Origin: Beroe ovata
Lineage: Eukaryota > Ctenophora > Nuda > Beroida > Beroidae
NCBI GenBank assembly: GCA_946803715.1
Contig: CAMPET010000096.1
Span: 122,438 to 151,834 of the forward strand
DNA length: 29,397 nt
Direction of reading: 5' to 3'
The notes below the pieces were generated by a model. The model saw only the letters and a program-made list of their open reading frames with translations. It did no database searches and was not told where the DNA came from. Position 1 is the first letter of the stretch. Every line of letters begins with the position of its first letter. The translations under genes were made by a program, and so were the position numbers. Positions 11,098-20,659 of this stretch are shown one piece after another.

Positions 11098-13273
11098 TCA
11101 GAACCCAATACACGGTTCAACATTTTCAGTTTCCAGATAATCCTCAACAAACTCAATCAACTCAGATCTTGTCAGATTATCACCGGAAACTTTGAGAAAG
11201 GCAGCATTCTTGTGATCATGAAGATGGAATATCAGTACCCTGGGATACTCATTAACCCATTCCATATCAGGTGAACTCCCCGATCTAGGAGTCATACCAC
11301 TTACCCAGTATGGGTAACTGTCAACATCAATAAAACTGGTTGCAACGTTTTTGTAGAATAACTTGGCAACTTCATGCAGGATTTGCATGAAATCAGTACC
11401 AGCAAGAATTGTATCGTGATGGACAAGCGCAACTAGGACTGGCAAATCGCCAAAAAGTGGCGTGTACGTGGTATGGGAGTGGAATAGTAGGGGGTTAAGT
11501 TCGGTTACAGGAACCCGAGAATGTTCCTTTATAAATCTCTGTATCGATAGCATACAGAGCGCTGGATTGAGTTTACAATCAGGGATGTCATAGTCATGAT
11601 CGTCATGGTACTCATGTATTTCTTGTGTGTCGGAGAATGTATCATCTAGAGATTGACCATCAATGTAAATTACGCTAGAAACCCCATCTCTCCTTGTCAA
11701 CTTGATGGATTTGATGTAAACATCTCCAGGGTCCTCCCTTAGGATAAAACACTCAGAGTACGACAGCATCTTACATACTACTTCCATACAGCCGAGTGAG
11801 AGCTTGTCCTCAACTTCATTTGAAGTTCTGATTTCGACGTGAACATTGCATCCACTGTGAAACTCATGGGGCTGTTCATAGTGAATTCCAAGATCATTCA
11901 AATCCCGATACCACTCAATCATATTCTCAGCTTTATACGCTCCATGAAATGATATCACATCTGTCATATTATGATCTGCCAAGAAGCATTTACTGCCTGT
12001 GGAATCGTAATGGATGTTTTTGTAAGCCATAAGTGATGGAAAACCAGTCACGTTCTGTGAAGCACAAATATGTGAACTTTCATCACAGTTTATGAAGTAT
12101 AACTCTGAAGATGAGGCTTTCATTTCTTGATTCAGCAATTTCAGCTCGTTCATTGCATTTGAACAACTTCCACAGTCAGCGGGATCCATTGTATAGAGAA
12201 CAAATACCTGTGAAAGTTAACTCAATAGTAGAGAAAGGAAGTGCGGTGATTTACAATTTTATCCATCCCAATCCCCATGACATCCCAAATTAAATGGTAT
12301 CAAATTAACAGAAAATTCAAGGTAGAATTTCTTAGGTCTAACTTACAATATCAGGGGCATCAATATCACTTCTTTGCAGACCAGATGAACTGAGAAGGCT
12401 AAAGATTTCTTCTGGTACTTCAACAATACCAGTTTTTCCTAATTTATTGACCTGATTTTTGTTATAAGGCATTACTTCTTCGACCCAAAAAGTGTGGTCA
12501 CTCAAGATTGGATCAGTTACTGAACAAGTGAAATGTTCTGATTCAATACAGCTGGGATAAAGATACTGTGAGCCATGAGTCACATTTTCAGATATCCCTA
12601 GTAGTTGTTTGAGTGTCCAAAGTGTTGGAAATGGGTCAGAGATGATAAAAGGGGACTCCCTAAGCTTTGATAGCTTAACTAAAAGCCATGGAACCGGATT
12701 TTTATTTGTCACAAGAACTTCAGGATGCTTGATAACATCAATGAAGTAACACAAAAACTGAGGACCAGGTTTGAAGTGATGGTTGACAGCATCACAGAGA
12801 TTTGAGACACTTTTGAAGTAGGAGCCCCTTTCAAAGAGTGTGCTATATACAATAAGAAAGTCTTTATCACCTTTTGACACCAGGTCAAAATCTGTGAAGT
12901 CAAGAGAGAGCTTAGATTTTGCTAATGTCAGAACATTAGAAATTGCAGTGCTGCTTATTTCTGCAAGCCCTTTAAGAACAAAAGCTTTTCCTTCCACAGA
13001 TATTCTACATTCTGGTGATTGGGTTGGTCTCAGATCTGAATCAGATGTATGAAAAGGTGTTCCAAAAAGACTAAGTGTTTGAGAAAAAAATTGTTTCTGA
13101 TAATCATGACCTGAACATTTGATTATTGCATAGCCATTGTCTACTGTTACAATTGACCCGCTGCTGCTAGCCAACACGATTCCATGTCTGAAAAAAATAT
13201 ACAGAAGCCACATCACAGCCATACCTATAAATATTTGAGACAAACATGACACCAATAACTGCTTTGGTACCAA
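11098..13273 (-). CDS. TXNDC16: Thioredoxin-domain ER protein, TXNDC16-like, 2 exons, 678 aa
   Basis: Predicted exons 13273-12347 and 12207-11098 join in phase 0 (GT donor 12346, AG acceptor 12208), giving 678 residues. Residues 1-30 include a strong hydrophobic stretch (LLVSCLSQIFIGMAVMWLLY), a signal peptide or anchor. A thioredoxin fold begins at about residue 307 with FVLYTMDPADCGSC, so the two CxxC cysteines are C321 and C324. It continues with a typical NVTGFPSLMAYK segment; the cis-proline region resembles QNVTEFPIIKMYK of human TXNDC16. Further divergent thioredoxin-like units precede and follow (the last about 560-670). The family is luminal or secreted. The C-terminus (CIGF) is not a KDEL-type signal. 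The start is uncertain: a strong acceptor (TTTTTTTCAG) ends at about 13190, so the true N-terminus could come from an upstream exon and the hydrophobic start could be intronic. N-glycosylation sequons are present. Confidence 0.72.
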
Positions 13274-13509
13274 TGCTGAATTTTATCATTTTATTTTTGT
13301 GGAATATTAATTTTATGAAATTTGCAATGTCAGCAACAAAGACAAGGGTTTTGTGCAAATTTGACATAACTGATAACAAAACAATGCAATGTATATTGCG
13401 CAGCGCGGCACAAAAGTGTTTTATTGTCCTCATAATTAACCGATTATGATGATTTAATGGTAATAAACTTGTCGATAATAATGATAGAATGATAGATTCT
13501 GTCAAAATT

Positions 13510-13665
13510 TCGATTCGCGCGCGCGGTGACGCGGCGCGGTTGGCGCTGTTGTCTGGCGATGCCAGACCGCTGATGCAAGCCGCGAAGCGGCTTGCGTCAG
13601 AATAAGTTTGCGCGCGCGCGACGAAATTCTCGACAGGGCCAGGGCTATCATCGATCGATAATTGG
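13510..13665. repeat. GC-rich dispersed repeat, copy A
   Basis: A CG-rich island in AT-rich surroundings: CGCGCG runs, then CAGACCGCTGATGCAAG, AATAAGTTTGCGCGCGCGCG, GAAATTCTCGACAGGG and CTATCATCGATCGA. The same words in the same order recur at 18595-18985. This copy also has a hairpin with 13-bp arms at 13571-13583 and 13587-13599 (one G-T pair, GAA loop). Confidence 0.8.
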
Positions 13666-14279
13666 CGCTGTGCGCTGCAATTGCTTATTTGCTATTTTAA
13701 AAAACGCTTGATTGCATCAGACAAAGATAGTCATAAGCCAGTGTGGCAATGCAAATGTCTATATCCATAAACATAGTAAAATTTTACGATCTGGTTGATG
13801 AAGGCGCGCACGCAAAATAGTAGCTGGCCAACACTGTATGGAAAGTGTCATGTTGGAACAATATGTCTATATTAATGCATTATCAATCATTTATTTATTT
13901 CCATACTTTGAAAATTCCACAGCTGCAGTTCTAAAAACTTATCAAATCATTTGTATCCGTTTCCCTCAATCCCTCCATCGAATCAGATTCCTGTGGCACT
14001 TGATAGGAGTGCTTTATTTTAGTCTATGATATGATAGATTCTGGATGCTTTGGTGCTCACTGCTGGTTTATCATCGATGTCCACTGTCCAGTGGTGATAT
14101 AATTCTATATAATACTAGTATCCAGTGTACTGCTGGGAAGATCAGCTAGCATCCATAAGAATAATAATCAGTAAGCTGCCTGCCAGATCGAAGTAGTTAT
14201 ATGAAACTAGTTGAGGAAGAATAAAACACATTTTATTCTATTTAAGACCAAGGTTCAAAACTCCTGGTAGGTACTAGGT
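13666..14279. other. Divergent intergenic region, TXNDC16-like / ADAP
   Basis: The two flanking genes start head to head, so 13274-14279 must hold both promoters or 5' exons. Apart from repeat copy A I recognise no element; open frames here lack motifs. Confidence 0.5.
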
Positions 14280-17200
14280 ATGTCAATAGTTGGACATTCT
14301 GGAACAACAATCCTGAAGGAAGTACTAGCTGCCCCTGGGAATGAAAGCTGTGCTGACTGTGGAATTCAGTTATTACATTCAGGTAAAATCATCAATCATC
14401 ATAAGCCAAAGCCACTCTTAACTCTACATGACTTTGCATCATGTCTGAAACTGAATTGAGTAACTCCAGAGTGTTCCTGGGCTAGTACTACTCTTGGGTG
14501 TCTATTGTGCATAAGATGTACTGGCATACACAGGTACATTTAAGAAAGTAATGTATTTAGCAATTCTTCATGACCATTACCTGGATATCTGGTTAGACTT
14601 GTTTGGATCTATTGTATCAACACCTATTTTCAGGAATCTTGGAGTGCAGGTTTCAAGAATGAAGTCTGTTCAACTGGATCAATGGACTGATGAGGAATGC
14701 ACAGTGAGTTATATCCCATAAACCTATGTCATAATGAGGCACAGAGTTTACTATGATGATAAATAGGACGAGTAGTGTTGTTACGAACATTTTACTGTAG
14801 CAATAAAACGAACGAAGCGTTGATCTGTTGTAATATTTCAATTCATCTGTTACTAATTACTTTAATATTCTGTGCCTCGCTGTATTCTGGTGTTTAATCT
14901 GACAACTATTCCTAATATGGCTACAATCTATTTTCAAACTCTAGAATCTAGTGAAGTTTGGGAATCTTAAAGTGGGGAACATATATGCAGCAAACAAGCC
15001 AGAAATCTACAAGAAACCGCACAAAGATTCTCCTCGGTAACCTAGATTATCTTACTCTATTTCATGAAAATGCCTTGTATGAAAATTCCTTGTATTGATT
15101 GCCATTCTAAATGCCAGAATTCATTACTTTACAGAATTCTGATTGAACACTGGATAAGAGCTAAGTATTATTGGAAGGAATTTCATGCAGAAACAACTCA
15201 AATTCCCATCTACCTCAAAGGTACCTACATGATATCAGAGATTAGAATAGGTTTGCGTAGACCTTGTCCCAACGGTTTTTCTGTAACTGTATGATGTTGA
15301 TATCATCATATGTTATGAATGAAAGTTGAATTGACCTGGACACAGTAGCTAAGACTCATTTGATTTAGCTATCCATCATCCTCAGACCATTGTTACAGGT
15401 GTAAAAAGCGGTAAATTGTTAAAGAAGGGGAAGGAGCGAGGATGCTGGTTGGAGCGGCATTTTATGTTGGAGAGACTAACCAACACCATGGAATACTTTG
15501 ACAAAGCCAGCACTTCAGTTAGTAGGAGATTAGCATGAATTGTACTTACCTATCATGATCCGCTATGTATTACTCAGAGTCCAGAGTAGATGAGATGTAA
15601 TTTCTCAAGACTGTAGGAAGCCTCCTTATATGGAAATGGTACTTCTGAGGTCTGCCATCTGTGTGCAAGACTACCCAATCTTTATGAAGCCCATACACCA
15701 CACCGAAAATTACCAAATCAAGCAGATTTGGATGATAAAAACCCAGTATCATTGCTGGAACCTTGCAGGGACAGAAAATGCTGGGACAGATTGATCTCAA
15801 GACATGTTACGTGTTGATTGCGAATCAAGAAGTGGTTGAAAAACCCAACTGTCTTCATATCTTGTACGGTAAAGGGAACAAACTTCGCAGTATCTACGTA
15901 TCAGGACAATCTGTTAGAGTAAGTATTGATAACACATCCTTAACATCATATGTTATGAAATACTTCTCGAGTTGGGAGCTAGCAATACAACTTCTTGAGT
16001 TGGGAGCTAGCAATACAACTTCTTGAGTTGGGAACTAGCAATACAACTTCTTGAGTTGGGAGCTATCTACAGATACCACTTCTCGAGTTGGGAACTAGCA
16101 ATACAACTTCTTGAGTTGGGAGCTATCTATAGATAATACTTCTCGAGTTGGGAACAAGCAATACAACTTCTCGAGTTAGGAGCTATCTACAGATACTACT
16201 TCTCGAGTTGGGAGCAAGCCATACTACTTCTCGAGTTGGGAGCTAGCGACAATGCTTCTCGAGTTGAGAGAGTATTCTAGAATGCGTCTAATTCTCATGC
16301 TCTGAATTATCCCACCAGTACCTACTTAACATACAGACCATCGCAGTCTGAGTCCATGATGTCATGTATTGTCCACAGAGTGCCCATTGACAAATTCTTC
16401 TCGACTAATCGACCCCTGCTTAAGAACTTCAATGTACCTACCTGCTTTATTGATGACGTCATACTTCTCGGCCCACCTCGAACGCGTGTGAAATCACCAG
16501 AAAGTGAAAGAATTATTCTCCAAGCTGATTGATATTCTCAGAATAAGTGCTAGGCAGATGTTACATCCGCCCACAATTATACTTCCATATAAAGTCTGAA
16601 ATTGGGAGTTTATCACTGACACCGAGATCGAATTACACGACTACTCTTCCATTTCTTGACAAAACATACACGTCACAGTAAAGTGTAACACGATCGCAGC
16701 TGTGTTATTTACTCAAACAATTGAACTAACATTCGCAAAAAGGGTATTGTTTAAAGAGAATTCACGAGTATAAACTCTTTGTGTTAGATCGTGTGAAATT
16801 CTCTGATATAATCCCATGAATCGTCCTATTCAAGGAAAGAAAAATGCCACATTTTTTTGAGTTTCTTTAGAGCGAGATTAACTTTTGAGTTAAGGTAATT
16901 AGGTGTAGGTATGAACTCTCAATCGACACTAAGAGCAAATCCAATTCATTATTCATCAATTACCGTTCATCAATTACCGTCCCAGGAAACAGTGGAGTGG
17001 TATTACGCAATTAGAGCATTCCAGACGCAGATAGGATGTTCCAAAAACTGTGTGGTAAGTGCGACTGGTAAGCAGCTTGCGGCGTACGAGAACATAGCGC
17101 GCAGAATATTCGCACAAAATATCTTGGAGAAGTTTTATATCGTTAACAAGTACAACATGATGCCGCGCGTGCGCGCGGCGCGCGCGTATTGTAATTTTCT

Positions 17201-17905
17201 TCTAATTCTATACTATCGTTTATCATTGTATCATACTTGCTATCTATCACGTGACGCTGCACTCAATCAGCAGAATCTGTTATCCAGGTATTGACCTCCA
17301 TTTGATACCACCTCACCCAGGATACAAAGTGCGAATCATATCTCCAGAAGACAGCGGCAGAAGGGCGTGGTGCATGGCGACGAAGATGGTGCATTCTTGT
17401 TGCCGATAAAATACTCTACTACAAAAACATAATGGTGAACTTATCTAATGCGATGTGATGTGTTATCTAAGGGATTTTTGACTTGATCAACCACTTTATT
17501 TGATTAACGAAGAGCCGATATAGAATTCCTTCACTAAACGAGGACCCACTTCAGGACCCGTTCCCCAAAGGCTGCGTCAAACTGTCAAGAAATGACAAGT
17601 TGAATAAACTTCACCGACTCCCAAAGCACATTAAATCTGGTCCTGACTATGTCTTCACACTTACAACAAAGACAAGGTTGTTGCTGTTGTTGTTGCTGTT
17701 AGCATGAAAAAAGTCTCGAATATTATTCCCTATGAATGCAACCAACATTAACATGATCATACCATCATGTCTGATGTCTGCTCTCACTTATGTGTCATTT
17801 ACCACTGTTAATAACAGGACGTATTATTGGGGCTTGGACAGTGAGAATCTGTGTCTCAAGTGGATTGACCGCATAGAAGCCGTGCTCGCAGATTTGGTTG
17901 ACTGA
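14280..17905 (+). CDS. ADAP: ArfGAP with dual PH domains (ADAP/centaurin-alpha), at least 11 exons
   Basis: GTPase-activating protein for Arf GTPases with two phosphoinositide-binding PH domains, acting at membranes and the cortical cytoskeleton. Predicted exons: 14280-14382, 14470-14533, 14634-14703, 14945-15036, 15135-15220, 15399-15517, 15769-15918, 16986-17054, about 17322-17434, 17555-17676 and 17818-17905. ArfGAP: CADC, WASTTLG, C-x2-C and the arginine in CTGIHRNLG, then VSRMKSVQLDQW. ADAP-specific EHWIRAKYYWKEF follows. PH1 runs from SGKLLKKGKERGCWLERHF to ETVEWYYAIRAF. PH2 runs from GRGAWRRRWCILVADKILYY to LCLKWIDRIEAV and a TGA stop. Two doubtful points: the two CxxC pairs are about 20 residues apart instead of the usual 16-17, and the phases of exons 8 and 9 do not match, so a small linker exon between 17055 and 17321 is probably missing from this model. 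The length is otherwise close to ADAP1 (about 374 residues). Confidence 0.9.
15963..16281. repeat. 28/32-bp minisatellite in an ADAP intron, about 11 units
   Basis: Head-to-tail units that begin TTCTCGAGTTGGGAGC or TTCTTGAGTTGGGAGC. Most are 28 bases and end in TAGCAATACAAC. Others are 32 bases and end in TATCTACAGATACTAC. In the middle the two types alternate, giving a 60-base higher-order period. The array lies 45 bases after the exon 7 donor. Confidence 0.92.
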
Positions 17906-18594
17906 TGTGTGTAAAGGCTGTAGAGCTGTGCAAGAAAATTGTATCGACCGCAGATTGCACGTGTGGACTCCATACTGCACTGGAGTGACATGATTGATTG
18001 AATTTGTACTGCAGGGAGCGCATTCAGCATTGCCAGTGCAGGAATCGATCGTTACAGATTACAAATCAGTTGTTTTGCATATCATTATCACGACAGTTTG
18101 ATATCAAGACATGTCGACAGTTGATGCAGTTCAGTGTCCATGTCATTGACACAATGACACAATGACACTGTAAATGACAGTTTGATATCATGAAAATATA
18201 TAAAGAAAGCATGTACAAATCACTCGTCATTAGCAACAAAAATTGAAGCCTCAGACGCTTCGAACTTTACACCACAAGATTGGAAACTCAGAACTTAAGA
18301 TGTAAGACTTTGATACCATTACCATGATAGTTTCATTCATGATCATTGAATCAATCATCATGCATCATCATGTCATTCATATGTCATTCATATGATCGAC
18401 ATGGACATCATCGACGATCATGATTTATATATTTGCATTTGCGGAGCTGCAGAATCGAGATTCAACTGAAATGAAATGTGAATTGTGAAACTGAAAGTGA
18501 AATTAAATTGAAGTGATTATGTTGAACTTGAATATGAATTCTAATTCTGCATCTAGATCTGGAAATCCGCGCTTATCTTAATATCCCTACGCCA
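17906..18594. other. Intergenic, ADAP 3' side
   Basis: Downstream of the ADAP stop. Rich in short imperfect repeats of CAATGACA (about 18145-18180) and ATCATCATG/TCATTCATATG words (about 18340-18425). No gene recognised. Confidence 0.5.
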
Positions 18595-18985
18595 TACGCT
18601 GCAATGCTGCCTTTCATGCCTGGCGATGCTAGGCCCAGCAGCCCAGCTGACGCGATCGCCGCCTGAGAATGATTTGCGGCGCGCGCGCAATGAAATTCTC
18701 GACAGGGGCTATCATCGACAGCCAATGCTGCATGACCGCGACCGACCACGCGGACGTCATGAGGTCGTTTGTCGGGCGCGCGGGCGATGCCATCCAGACC
18801 GCTGATGTACGTGATGCATTGATGCAAGTCTGAAAATAAGTTTGCGCCGCGCGCGCGCAAAACGAAATTTTCGACAGGGTCTATCATCGATCGACAAGAG
18901 ATCAGATGCTAGACCCAGTTAACGCGAAGAGACGAGCGCAAGCGAGAAAAATTTGAGATGAAATTCTCGACAGCGGTTTTTATCA
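18595..18985. repeat. GC-rich dispersed repeat, copies B, C and partial D
   Basis: Copies of the element at 13510-13665. The core GAAATTCTCGACAGGG (or GAAATTTTCGACAGGG) followed by CTATCATCGA occurs at about 18692-18720 and 18868-18895. A shorter copy of GAAATTCTCGACAG is at about 18961. CGCGCGCG runs precede the first two. CAGACCGCTGATG occurs in copy C. A 104-codon minus-strand open frame (18573-18887) crosses this region but reflects base composition only. Confidence 0.8.
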
Positions 18986-19153
18986 ACTGCCAAGGCCAAA
19001 GGCACGCAGTGCAGTGCAACGTGTAAACATTTCATCCATATGACTTGAACTTTCAAATAATCTTTCATCCAATCATTCAGTACTATTATGTAAAATTGTT
19101 CAATTCAAATCCAGACTCTATTTCTATCCACCCAAAACAGTATTTCTGGCTGT

Positions 19154-19187
19154 TGTCCTAATAAGCACTTTTTTGCTTATTGGGACA
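19154..19187. repeat. Hairpin in the protease 3' flank
   Basis: TGTCCTAATAAGCA at 19154-19167 pairs with TGCTTATTGGGACA at 19174-19187 (14-bp arms, one mismatch that is G-U in RNA, 6-base loop). It lies 32 bases past the stop codon of the minus-strand protease gene, so it may sit in its 3' UTR. Confidence 0.8.
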
Positions 19188-19218
19188 TCAAATATCTATT
19201 AGATAGAATGGATTATAT

Positions 19219-20322
19219 TTATTCTTTCTCGACCAGAGCTTCACGAACCTGTACTACTGGATAAATAGCTTTATTATACATGCCACAGTTCCATCCACTG
19301 TGTCCTTTCTCCCATATCAAGTATCCTTTATCTCCCCAGTGGATTCCCCAGCTGTTCTTGATGACAAGGCACTGTTTAGTATATCCGACTACAGCCAAAG
19401 CATGGCCCAAGCCTTTAGAACATGCATTTGAGAAGAAGGGTTTTCCCTTGTACCCCTTCATTAAAGGTATCATGCCATTCAATTGTATACCTATGACAAC
19501 AGGTGTCACTTTGTATACTGCTGCAATAAGTTGTCCCTCATCTTTGGCTAATCGTACTTCATCCACAATGAAATCAGCAAAGTAGTTTGGAGTATCAGCA
19601 TAGATAAATTTCATATAGTGAGTTGGAAGGGAACCTGGGCGATCAGGGATATCTTGTCTAGATGATAATCTTCCTGTTGATTGCAGCCACTTGTATACCT
19701 CTTTTGCTGTACCACTACCACTTTTTCCGTTGTATCCATTTTCTCCATCATATGTGCAGTCATACACCTCAAACACTGACAAAGTGATCAGTTGTCCAGT
19801 GAATTTCTTGATCTGTGCTTCTAATGGTACAAGAGCTGCTCTAGCCCAACAACTTGCCTCTTTCTGGTGCTGAACTGGAGTCACGTATGTATCCTTTGGA
19901 TCGCCATCAGGGCTCCTCCAATCAAATGCCTCAGCTATCTGGTCAGATGCAAGCAATGAAAGGACTCCTGAGTCTCTATCCATCTGCAACTGGTCATCAG
20001 TGGAAATTGATTCATTGTATCCAAGATACATATTCTCAAACTCCAAATCTGTTAAATCTGAGAGTGGTGTCAAACCAACATCCCAGGATATTTCATCATT
20101 TCTCTTCATCTTCCTGACCTCCTTGAGGGATTCCTTGAATAGGGCCCACCGTTCAGGATGTTCTTTCTTGCACCTGAGGAGACCATGGTGGGATTTGTAG
20201 GTTTCATAAAGACTGCGAAGTTTGCATGATGAGGATAGAGCAGCCTCTACTGTCTCTAGATCCAGATGCATGGCCCATGCACGCCAGGCAAACACGAATC
20301 CAAATGTCAAGACACGAATCAT
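19219..20322 (-). CDS. Papain-family (C1A) cysteine protease, intronless coding region, 367 aa
   Basis: Cathepsin-type preproenzyme of the secretory or lysosomal route. ATG at 20322 is followed by a signal peptide (MIRVLTFGFVFAWRAWA). The open frame runs further upstream but without an ATG, and a splice acceptor (CATCTCACAG) just before the start suggests a non-coding 5' exon. The I29 inhibitory propeptide spans about residues 30-105 (WALFKESLKEVRKM; GLTPLSDLTDLEFENMYLG). The mature enzyme begins near AFDWRSPDG. Catalytic residues are present: oxyanion Q153, Cys158 in ASCWA, His307 in GLGHALAVVGY and Asn323 in KNSWGIHWGDKGY. Oddities: the usual CGSCWAF is ASCWARA, with one residue deleted before it and the first Cys absent. 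Its disulfide partner in GCNGG is also absent (GYNGK, Tyr197). The Cys301-Cys346 pair is kept. The YPY motif is missing and there is an insertion (SPDGDPKDT) before VTPV. Probably active but divergent. Its neighbours have many introns. Confidence 0.9.
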   Translation of the reverse strand: MIRVLTFGFVFAWRAWAMHLDLETVEAALSSSCKLRSLYETYKSHHGLLRCKKEHPERWALFKESLKEVRKMKRNDEISWDVGLTPLSDLTDLEFENMYLGYNESISTDDQLQMDRDSGVLSLLASDQIAEAFDWRSPDGDPKDTYVTPVQHQKEASCWARAALVPLEAQIKKFTGQLITLSVFEVYDCTYDGENGYNGKSGSGTAKEVYKWLQSTGRLSSRQDIPDRPGSLPTHYMKFIYADTPNYFADFIVDEVRLAKDEGQLIAAVYKVTPVVIGIQLNGMIPLMKGYKGKPFFSNACSKGLGHALAVVGYTKQCLVIKNSWGIHWGDKGYLIWEKGHSGWNCGMYNKAIYPVVQVREALVEKE

Positions 20323-20582
20323 TTTAAAGAGCTGTGAGATGAATACCACCTACCCTTAAATAGTTGAATGAGTCGAGAGGTTCACAATGTGTAGCACTAA
20401 TTCACTTGAGGATCAATGCTTCAGGATTAATTCACTGTGCTGTTATTTGAAGAATATAATCACATCAAAATTGGAACTTGACAAAGCAATATATCATTGC
20501 GGTTGTGGGCAGTAAAAACAAAACTTGATTTATAATGACAAATTAAATTACAGTAGGAAAAAATCTGCCCAACTTATTGACT

Positions 20583-20607
20583 TGGTCACAATAAGTTATT
20601 GTGACCA
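20583..20607. repeat. Perfect palindrome between protease and DCST1
   Basis: TGGTCACAATAA and its exact reverse complement are separated by one G (12-bp arms). It lies in the roughly 340-base divergent gap between the protease start and the DCST1 start, so it could be a protein-binding site in a shared promoter or a small fold-back remnant. Confidence 0.8.
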
Positions 20608-20659
20608 CAAAAAGAAGATGACACAATTAACATGTTTGATATGAGAAATCTATTTCAGC

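Noticed and set aside
13167-13505. 112-codon minus-strand frame as the N-terminus of the TXNDC16-like gene
   Set aside because: It is in a different frame from the coding exon, has no ATG-linked signal sequence that splices in phase, and crosses the same hydrophobic DNA in the wrong frame.
15963-16281. Possible CRISPR array from the 28-base repeat units
   Set aside because: Units are contiguous with no unique spacers, lie in an intron of an animal gene, and no Cas gene is present. It is a minisatellite.
16911-17294. 127-codon open frame as one gene
   Set aside because: Only 16986-17054 matches the ADAP PH1 end. The rest is intron read-through on both sides, with a good GTAAGT donor at 17055.
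18573-18887. 104-codon minus-strand frame
   Set aside because: It overlaps the GC-rich repeat, where CG-rich sequence lacks stops. There is no protein motif.
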